A stretch of DNA of 64,000 nucleotides, taken from positions 89,263,300-89,327,299 of the forward strand of contig JAZBQD010000030.1 of assembly GCA_036583965.1 (NCBI GenBank), read 5' to 3'. Position numbers and translations under genes: made by a program. This document shows positions 24,101 to 64,000 of the stretch, one piece after another (position 1 is the stretch's first letter; each line of letters begins with the position of its first letter). The stretch comes from Prunella strophiata (Eukaryota; Chordata; Aves; Passeriformes; Prunellidae). The notes under the pieces were generated by a model. It searched no databases. It saw only the letters and a program-made list of their open reading frames with translations, and was not told where the DNA came from.

Positions 24101-25510
24101 GAGAGGGCAGAAGGGAGAGGCTGAGGAAGAGCTGTAACTGCCAGGCCTGGGAAGTGCCTTTAAGTCAGCCCCCAGCCTACATTCTCACACTTGCTGTCCC
24201 TCAGGAAATGTTGGGCTAGATAACAGCATGTCACATTTAGGAAAATTGCTTTTTAAATGTATATAATGTATATAATGTATGTTTGGATAAGTTAGAGCTC
24301 CCAGCTATATCCAGGCCTCTGCTGTTATTTTTGTCATTCCACAGAAGCTGCTATACCATTTGTTCTAAGGACACTGAATTGCCAAGATCCAGATTTCCCT
24401 GACATACCTGAACAGAGATGCTCTATAGAGGACATCTGTTACTTTGCTACTGTCCAACATATTCAACACTGGGTGATGTTCCAGGAAGAAATGTTTAACA
24501 ACCTCTGTCCTGTGGGTACAGGTACACTCAGGCAATGTGACCCTAAAGAAGTGACTGACTGAGGCAGACTGCTCAGCCAAATTCTATCACCAGCTACTGA
24601 AAAGCAATCAAGTGCAGCTATTTCACTATGGAGAAGTGATTTCCATGCTGACTCATAAAATAACTGCTTACCTGTTGGTTTAGCATATAAAATGTCCCAG
24701 TAATAAAAATTTGAGGAAATAGAATTAAAAATGAGGACCTGAGAAAAAGAGTCACAATTACCTGGCCTGTCAGTCTCTCCCCAAAGCTTTTGAACCTCTG
24801 AAGCCACTTGCAGACCAGTCTGGAAAAGTCTCCAGGGATCATAACATTCTCTGCAGGGTCAGGGGGGGAAGGGGATGGGTAGAGATGAGCAGCTGGATGA
24901 GGGACAAAACCCCCACTCCCACAAGCAGAAAGGCAGAACCAGGAGAACTCCTCTGAGTACTACTGCTTCAGGTTATTTGCAGGGGATGATACAGTTGGGT
25001 ACCAAGGGCATACAGCACAGAAAGACAGGCTTCATAATTTCCACTGCTGTGGAACAATTAATTTTTAATTGCTAGACCAGAATAATGTGGCCAAAGAGCC
25101 CTTAGTCTGTGACAATTAAGAAAAACTGCACATCTCAGCACTTTTAATTAACATTGCTTCTTGAGGCAGAACCATTTCAGTCGTCTTCAGGATAACACCA
25201 CTGCTTTAAGCTATTGTTTAAAATTACTGAACCAGAACATCTGGGTTCAGAAGGGACAGGCAGAACATTCTCACTGCTTCCTAACAGCTACTGCACACTA
25301 CTGCCAGCTTTCAGTGTGGATAAAGCCTCTCTGGCCATTACCTTTCCATGAGGCACATACTCCTTTTTGGTTTAGAAGTCTGGTAAGATGGATCTGATTG
25401 GTTTCCATATACATAAAAAGTGAACCACAAAGTGAATGGTATAACACTAAAAATCAACCACAAAAATAAACTGAAGTACCATATTCTCACAAAGGCTAAT
25501 AAATTAATAC
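21150..25510. other. Intergenic region between LAMP1 promoter and CUL4A 3' end
   Basis: About 4.4 kb. It holds a long CR1 remnant (23189-23950) followed by a T run, a short AT-rich satellite-like stretch at about 22360-22402 and a triple ATGTATATA repeat near 24258. No exon was recognised. LAMP1 and CUL4A are transcribed in the same direction, so any LAMP1 distal enhancers would lie here, but none can be read by eye. Confidence 0.6.
23189..23950 (-). mobile_element. CR1 LINE fragment with ORF2 C-terminal coding remnant
   Basis: The right part, read on the minus strand, encodes a recognisable tail of the CR1 reverse-transcriptase polyprotein: [57 protein letters not shown]. The left part matches the CR1 3'UTR, ending in the lineage-typical gttggaa...cattctg segment. 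CR1 is the dominant non-LTR retrotransposon of birds. This copy is 5'-truncated, as most are, and inactive: only about a hundred residues of the polyprotein remain. Confidence 0.88.
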
Positions 25511-25514
25511 TTAA

Positions 25515-27020
25515 TATGCATCAAAGATTTTATTTGCATTAACTGAAGATTCAAATATTAAAATAAGTCTACATTAAATTATAATATTAAATATGCTTTA
25601 AATACAATAAACTAAATGTGTTTAGTTTCCAAACACAAAGGGAACAAAAATAATTCAGAATGCAATACAATTAATAACACCAGAGGACAGATTAAGGACT
25701 TTTAATATGTAGTTCAACAAGTTGTCACCTCATAGCATTGTATATTTTAAGAAGAAGTGGCCTTTTAATTGATGCACAAACCCCACGTTACATAAACTTA
25801 GTAAGGTATCTCTCAAGAAAATATTGCTCAGGTAAATTCTCCTTTATGTAGTGATCAAAACTCCTTTGGTAGTTCTTTTCCAGAATGAAACATACCAGTA
25901 GATAAATCAGGAAAATAAAAAGTCTTGCAAATATTACCAGAAAAGGTGTCTTCCTTATAGTTACAGATATCTAACAGATCTACAGTGTCTCTCACTCTTT
26001 AATTCAAATCAACTTACATATATACAATATGTAACAAAGTACTCACAAAGTCCTTAGTCTTTCAAGACAAAAAGCTATGCTTTCCCAATATTGAGACCAT
26101 AAAAGTATTTTTTTTTTTAAAAAAAGGTTTTGTTTTCTTAAAGTGGAGCACGCTGTACAGTAGGTTCCCTGGATGGTATTTTCAAGGCAGAACTAAAAGT
26201 TACGGCAATTACAGAAACAGTGAAATACACCTGCTGCCCTAAAATGAGGTAGGGCCTCATTGACTCAGATCTAATCTTTGCCACCCAAGCCAGCAGAAGT
26301 AGTAATAATAGAACAATCCATATTTTAGCTAAATAATCCAACAGCTCAGTACACACATGAATGCAGTTGTCCTCTTGGCACTTCAATAATCTCACTTCAA
26401 AACCTGATTTATCCAAACCAGACTGAAGTTTGTAATAACTTGAAAGAAAACTGAACACAAGTTTAAGGGTTTTCATGGTGCAAAACTTCAGTGTATTTCA
26501 ACAACACTGCTTGTACACACATGTTCATCAATGAAGGGTTTTTAAAAAGTTACCCAAGTTGTAACTGTAGCTAAAGAATGCAGCATTTAGGGACTTTGTG
26601 GATGCAGTTAGGAACACCTAAATGAAGAAACCAGACTTGCATCCATGACAGAAGTATTTCTCACACAGGTGATTTTATCTTTCCATCCAACTTCAATGAC
26701 ATTGTTAAACAAAACTGTAAAACTAAATTTTGAAGAACCCAAGAGAACAAAAGATTAACTAAAGGTGAAAAAAAAAACCAAACCAGGGCATTTAAAATTA
26801 GTAGGAAGTCTTGACAAAGGTGATCAATTAACATGTCATTTTGCTTCTTTTCCACAGCAGTGCATGCAGCTGGTTGAATAATATACATCAACCTGAAATC
26901 TGCTAAAAGGAAAGTCTGGAACAGCATATGTATTTGGTGTCCTAAAGATATATGTGGATGATTTTGGTTTATATTTTTTAGGCTTTTAAATTTTTTTTAA
27001 ATAAAACTATTTCTTCTCCT
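25515..27020 (-). other. CUL4A: CUL4A 3' untranslated region
   Basis: AT-rich sequence after the stop, about 1.5 kb, ending at the first minus-strand AATAAA. An open frame of 112 codons at 26138-26476 lies in it, but it has no recognisable family. The end is inferred. Confidence 0.6.
25528..25533 (-). terminator. CUL4A: CUL4A poly(A) signal AATAAA
   Basis: On the minus strand the context is AATAAAATCTTTGATGC, a typical vertebrate 3' end. No earlier AATAAA was noticed after the stop. Confidence 0.6.
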
Positions 27021-59958
<32,938 letters not shown>

Positions 59959-60040
59959 CTCCGCCCCGGGCGCCGTGTCCGGCCGGGGCAACGCGCTGGG
60001 CTGGGCCGGGCCGGGGCCGGCTGGTCCCCGCCTCCGCTCC

Positions 60041-60078
60041 CCTCCTCCTCCTCCTCCTCCTCCTCCGCCGCCGCCACC
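60041..60078. repeat. CUL4A: (CCT)n/(CCG)n trinucleotide tract in CUL4A 5' leader
   Basis: About eight CCT units then four or five CCG/CCA units on the + strand. In the CUL4A sense this is GGC then GGA repeats, 83 bases before the start codon, probably in the 5'UTR. Purine-rich and G-rich, so it may fold in RNA. Confidence 0.85.
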
Positions 60079-60736
60079 ACCCAGCCGCCCTCCCCCGCTG
60101 CCCGGGGGCGGCTGCCAAGTGCCGCCGGGGGGAGGCACCGATGGCCGCCCGCTGTCTCCGCCCGCCCCGGCGGCCGGCGCGGGTGCGGGCCCGGGTTCGA
60201 GTCCGGGCGGCCCGCGGCGCTCGGGCAGCGCTAGCCCCGCTCACAAGATGGCTCCCGGGCCGGGGCAGCCTGCCGCGGGCGGCAGCAGCCCCTCGGTGTC
60301 CCCTGCTTGCCCTGGCGCTGTTTGCTGGTACCCGCCGGAGGGTGGCCGGAACGAAAGCCAAGGAGCAGCCGCTCTTCTCGCCCACCAAAGCCACCAGCCC
60401 GAGAGGCCGCCCGCGCCCTGCTCACCGGCACCTGCCAAACCCAGCCGAGCCCAGCCTGCACCAACAGGGAGCACGTCCTTGTCTCACACATCTCCCTGCC
60501 GTCAGTGCCTGTAGGAGTGAACCTGTCCGGGAGTTTAATGCTCAACTCAACTTTTTCGACCCAAGTTCACCGCGACCCCTCGCCAGCGCTCCCCGTGGGG
60601 CAACGGAGCTAGCGAGGTGGGACGGGAGGCGAGCCTCAACAGCTCTCTGGGGAAGTAACCGGAGTGTCCCGCCACTGGGGTCCTGCCACACGGAGGGCAC
60701 TGCCCGCCTCCTGTGCAAGCCGAGGGCACAGGGGCA

Positions 60737-60785
60737 GCACGGGTGACGGTGACAACACTCGCACGGGTGACGGTGACAACAGCCA
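60737..60785. repeat. 24-base tandem duplication in the promoter
   Basis: Two copies of a 24-base unit (gcacgggtgacggtgacaac plus 4 bases) at period 24. The first 21 bases match between copies. Each copy holds two GGTGAC motifs. Confidence 0.85.
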
Positions 60786-60851
60786 CGGCGCGCCCCAGCG
60801 CACGCGGCTTACCGCTGACGCGCGCCCCCGCCCCGCCCACCGCTCGCCCCC

Positions 60852-60856
60852 ATTGG
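60852..60856 (-). promoter_or_regulatory. PCID2: Inverted CCAAT box
   Basis: ATTGG within cccattggctgcc, a good NF-Y context. It is followed by a GC box GGGCGGGGC at 60891-60899. NF-Y sites are common in two-way promoters. Confidence 0.55.
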
Positions 60857-60906
60857 CTGCCCGAGTGAAGCCACGCCCCGGGCCCGCGGTGGGCGGGGCT
60901 GGGGCA

Positions 60907-60914
60907 GTCACGTG
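60907..60914. promoter_or_regulatory. PCID2: E-box GTCACGTG
   Basis: A CACGTG core at 60909-60914 with the 5' GT of a CLEAR-type site, 84 bases before the PCID2 start codon. Possible binders are USF, MYC/MAX or TFEB-family factors. Confidence 0.5.
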
Positions 60915-60927
60915 CCGCCCGGGGCCG

Positions 60928-60942
60928 TTCCGGGATCCGGAA
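60928..60942. promoter_or_regulatory. PCID2: Inverted pair of ETS sites
   Basis: TTCCGGGATCCGGAA: two GGAA/TTCC ETS cores facing each other. CCGGAAG at 60937-60943 is the best half. Sites like this near the start are typical of housekeeping promoters bound by GABPA/ELK factors. It probably lies close to the PCID2 transcription start. Confidence 0.55.
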
Positions 60943-60997
60943 GCGCGCGGGGAGTTCCGGGCGCTGCGGGGCTCGCGCCTCGCCTCCGCACCCGGCA

Positions 60998-61033
60998 ATG
61001 GCGCACATCACCATTAATCAGTACTTGCAGCAA
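60998..61033 (+). CDS. PCID2: PCID2 coding exon 1
   Basis: 12 codons, [12 protein letters not shown], identical to human. Donor gtaagc. Confidence 0.96.
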
Positions 61034-61286
61034 GTAAGCCAGATTTTGAATCATTTTTTTTAATGTGTATGGGCCCTGTTTGAGTATGCGGGTGTGTTTT
61101 TGTTTGCTGTAAATGTGGTGCCTTGGTTAAGAAATAAATGAAGGTAGCATGAATGGTGTGGTGGGGAGATGTGTTTCCTCAGCGTGCGGGAAGCACACAC
61201 CGTCCGAGCGCCAGGGATGTACACCTGGAATGCGTGAAAAGCGTGGCGGTTTCTGAGGTAATTAATTTGTGAGACCGCCCCGGGGG

Positions 61287-61340
<54 letters not shown>

Positions 61341-64000
61341 GAGCGAGTGCAGCTCGGGATTCGGAGGGCTCGGAGATGCCCGGGAGTGCGGACACACAGC
61401 CCTGACACGGAGATGGAGAGGCGGGAGCGGAGCCGCAGGGATCCCAGCTGCATGCAGCTGTCAGTGACAAGCTTCTTCTGTTTGCACTCTGGATGGTTCT
61501 TGCTGGACCATTGTATTCTCATCACTGTTACCATCTTTCTTCATCTGGCATTAGTTAAGGCACAAAAAGAAAGTAATTGTTTGGGTTTTAGTCTCCAAAA
61601 ATGGAGCACCTGAGATCTCCCAGGACAGCAGTCTGCTCTGAAAAGTCCACGTCTTGTTAGTTTTTCATCTTGAATATTCAATGGAGTGTCAACCTATTTC
61701 TCAAACATAAAATTACATCTTCTTATTCCTGAAATAAAAGCTAAACACAAATTTCTGAAATAGTTTAAACAGTTGATTTTCCCTCTTTTGTTGCTATTTT
61801 AGTCTGTGGGGTTTTTTTGCCATTTGGTATGAGCTTTCCATACATCAAAAAGATATTTTTTTTTCATATTGGGACACAAAAATGTGGCAAAGCACAAGCA
61901 ATGAGAAGGACACTCTTAAGAAGTAATACCTGAAACTACCTCCATAACTAAATATATTTCCACCTTGATGTCACAATAATCTGTCCAAGTAGACTGTTTT
62001 TACAAGGAGTTATCTTTAGCAGGAAGCAGAATTGAACCATTCTTCCACAGAATATAACATTTGCAGTCTTAACAGGTTTCAAAAGCATTTGATACAGATA
62101 GAATATCTGTAGTCTAATATCAGACATTGCCTTTGGAATGATATTTACATGTTAAATCTTCCTGTCTTCATTTTAAAGCATTTCTCAAAGATTGCACCTT
62201 TGCATCCATGTTTGATGCCTGTAAGTCCAACTGGAATTTTAGAAAGCTTAACCAAATCTGGCTCCCAGTTGCTGTTTTAGAATGCTAAACCTGTGTACAT
62301 ATGTATGCTTGCATCCTACAAATGAGGAAAATATCACAATGGTGTTTCTCTACCTTCTCCCTGAGGGCTTTTTGAACAACAGGTGTATTGGAAATACAAA
62401 ATTATTTATTCCATTTTAAGCCTTTAAAAACTCACATTTGATTTAGTATTAATATGTATAAACTGTGGTAACTAAGTGGTGGCTTCTGTACTTGAGTAAA
62501 TATGTTGTGTGCCTGTTGCTGGATTTTATTCTGTTATGTGACTGTTTACTTTGGTAGGTACAAGAAGCCATTGAGACCAGAGATGGCACATTTTGTGCAG
62601 AATTAGTATCATTTAAACATCCACATGTTGCTAACCCAAGGCTACAGGTGAGGATGTGTTTTTTGACCTTTTGTCTTCAAGTTTTCCTGGCTCTATATGT
62701 GGGTTCCTTTCCATTGGAGAGAAACCTCAGAAATCTGTTTCACAGGCTGAGGTAGGATCCCCATGTAGGTTTGCTTCCCTTTTCTTTTTACTATAAGGAT
62801 AGTATATATATTTTTTGTTTTCTGGTTGGCTCTTTGTGTTGCACTTTGAGTTGTTTTCTGGATAGATACAGTTTTGAATGTCCTTTCTGACCAGGTCTGC
62901 ATTAGTTATTGGCATAGCACCATGGAAGGCACTATAGTAAGGGGGTAGTATAGTGGGTAGTAAGGGCCTGGTGTTTGTGTATTTTAGATGCTTTTATTTA
63001 AGGCTGGCTCTGTGCAGGTTCTGGAGACAGAATGCACACTAGCAATTCATTACTCTGGGTAGGATTGTTAATGTAATTTAAACTTCTGGTAGATGCATAC
63101 TAGAGGTCCCTTCCAACCCTAGCAAATCTGTGAGAGCTGCCATGACAGAATATGCATATGATGTTCTACTTCTGGTGCACTGGATGTTCCTTTAATGTTT
63201 TATTGATTTATTCTACACTTAGCTTCCATCTCCAGAGGAGAAGTGTCAACAAGTTTTGGAATCGCCATATGATGAAATGTTTGCAGCCCACTTAAGGTAA
63301 AGATGGGCCTGGAATGTGAAGTCAGTTGTGAGGTGTACAGCAGGGATGGGGAAGGATACCCTTAAGTTGACTTTCCTATCTTAAAGGGCTTACACCTGAA
63401 AACTTGGTATTTATTACTCTTATAAATAATGTTAGAATTGCAGGAAATAAGACTTTCTTTCTTCTCTCCACATAAAGTTTGCTCTACGTACCTGGTTGTC
63501 ATCTGTGTATCGGCCATTGGCACAGCTTTTGTGTCAGTGCTTGCTGTTTCTCCTCTGCCTACCAGCTGCACAAGAATTTAGAGTGAAATAAGTGAGGGAA
63601 ATAAATATTTTTAAAAGGAAATTTTAATCATAAAAATACTTCTAAGAGAGCTTAGTATCTAAGTAATTCTGCAAGGCTTTTACTCAATAATTTTCTGCAT
63701 CTAGTCTCTTTCAACAATCTTGCATTTTTAAAGTTTAATCTTGATGACAGTTTCAATAAGCATTAGCTTATATAAAAGAAATACCTGTTCATCTCTAGGA
63801 TCTGTTTTCTACAATTATCAAGCTTAGTGCTCTATTAAAATACTTGTGCCACTTTTTTAGGAATGCTTCTAGTCATATTCCTTTGTGCCTTAAATAACTG
63901 TAAAACTTCATGGCTGGTAGGACACAAAAATAAATATTTCATTTATGTATATTTTCTGATGCACTAATGTACCTTTTCTTTGACAGGTGTACTTATGCTG
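60998..64000 (+). CDS. PCID2: PCID2, PCI domain-containing protein 2 (5' part; runs off right edge)
   Basis: PCID2 is the animal counterpart of yeast Thp1 and a subunit of the TREX-2 complex, which links transcription to mRNA export at nuclear pores; it is also tied to BRCA2 export and MAD2 mRNA handling. The window holds exons 1-3 and the first 14 bases of exon 4, about 71 residues of roughly 399. Sequence: [12 protein letters not shown], then [59 protein letters not shown]. Human begins the same way. The PCI domain lies further right. The start is the ATG at 60998 in the CpG island, where the [12 protein letters not shown] match begins. The gene is divergent from CUL4A. Confidence 0.96.
61034..62557 (+). 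other. PCID2: PCID2 intron 1
   Basis: 1.5 kb, GT-AG. Holds a 50-base (TG)n run at 61288-61337. The first 400 bases are still fairly CG-rich. No other feature recognised. Confidence 0.85.
61288..61337. repeat. (TG)25 microsatellite
   Basis: 25 uninterrupted TG units, the longest pure dinucleotide run in the window, 290 bases after the PCID2 start codon. Confidence 0.97.
62558..62647 (+). CDS. PCID2: PCID2 coding exon 2
   Basis: 30 codons, phase 0 both ends. It includes [16 protein letters not shown], which matches human exactly. Confidence 0.96.
63085..63135 (+). mobile_element. Probable CR1 terminal scrap
   Basis: Contains ctagaggtcccttccaaccct in diverged form, the best-kept CR1 segment, then a loose end. 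It is too short for a firm call. It lies in PCID2 intron 2. Confidence 0.5.
63223..63296 (+). CDS. PCID2: PCID2 coding exon 3
   Basis: 24 codons and two bases: [21 protein letters not shown] is conserved. Donor gtaaag. Confidence 0.95.
63987..64000 (+). CDS. PCID2: PCID2 coding exon 4 (start only)
   Basis: After the acceptor ctttgacag, the bases complete Arg and give CTYA, as in human RCTYAVGNHDF. Cut by the window edge. Confidence 0.92.

Larger units (their letters stand above)
62648..63986 (+). other. PCID2: PCID2 introns 2 and 3
   Basis: Introns at 62648-63222 and 63297-63986, both GT-AG. A short CR1-like scrap lies at 63085-63135. Nothing else seen. The span includes exon 3. Confidence 0.8.

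Noticed and set aside
26138..26476. A 112-codon minus-strand frame with a Leu-rich hydrophobic stretch
   Set aside because: It lies in the CUL4A 3'UTR, the Leu run comes from an AGTAATAAT-type repeat, and there is no sign of selection or a known domain.
61179..61534. Thr-His and Cys-Val repeat peptides in several frames
   Set aside because: These are translations of the (TG)25 microsatellite in PCID2 intron 1.

Overview
The window reads as avian nuclear DNA. It has large vertebrate-type introns, two CpG islands, several pieces of the CR1 retrotransposon typical of birds and reptiles, and bird-like protein sequences. The gene order is the GRTP1-LAMP1-CUL4A-PCID2 block that I know from human 13q34 and its bird equivalent. 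The exact species cannot be named from the sequence. I found no bacterial genes, CRISPR array, integrated virus or gene-dense mobile element. This is an ordinary conserved housekeeping block and I see no new multi-gene system in it.

Layout from left to right. Bases 1-760 hold the last coding exon and 3'UTR of GRTP1, a Rab-GAP, on the + strand. A short convergent gap follows. LAMP1 runs on the minus strand from its start codon at 20876 to its stop at 3056, with its poly(A) signal near 2204. It has nine coding exons and its promoter lies in a CpG island at about 20400-21130. Bases 21150-25510 are intergenic and carry one long CR1 remnant. CUL4A follows on the minus strand, start codon 59958 and stop 27021, in twenty coding exons predicting 763 residues. 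Its promoter shares a second CpG island (about 59500-61020) with PCID2, which starts at 60998 on the + strand and runs off the right edge after its first three exons and 14 bases of the fourth.

The genes have separate jobs: a TBC-domain Rab regulator, the main lysosomal membrane glycoprotein, the scaffold of the CRL4 ubiquitin ligase, and a PCI-domain subunit of the TREX-2 mRNA-export complex. Their association is conserved synteny rather than an operon. CUL4A and PCID2 do share a head-to-head promoter.

The points most worth a second look are these: (1) an AT-AC U12-type intron in CUL4A with near-perfect donor and branch sites; (2) a one-base phase conflict at the end of LAMP1 coding exon 7; (3) a shifted donor at the end of CUL4A exon 19 that drops two usually conserved residues. 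The last two both involve short A runs and may be assembly errors or real splice-site changes. The LAMP1 promoter also has a cluster of CLEAR-like E-boxes, a perfect CRE and a perfect TCTCGCGAGA palindrome. All exon limits were derived by hand from splice motifs, reading-frame phase and remembered human orthologue sequence; no alignment was run.
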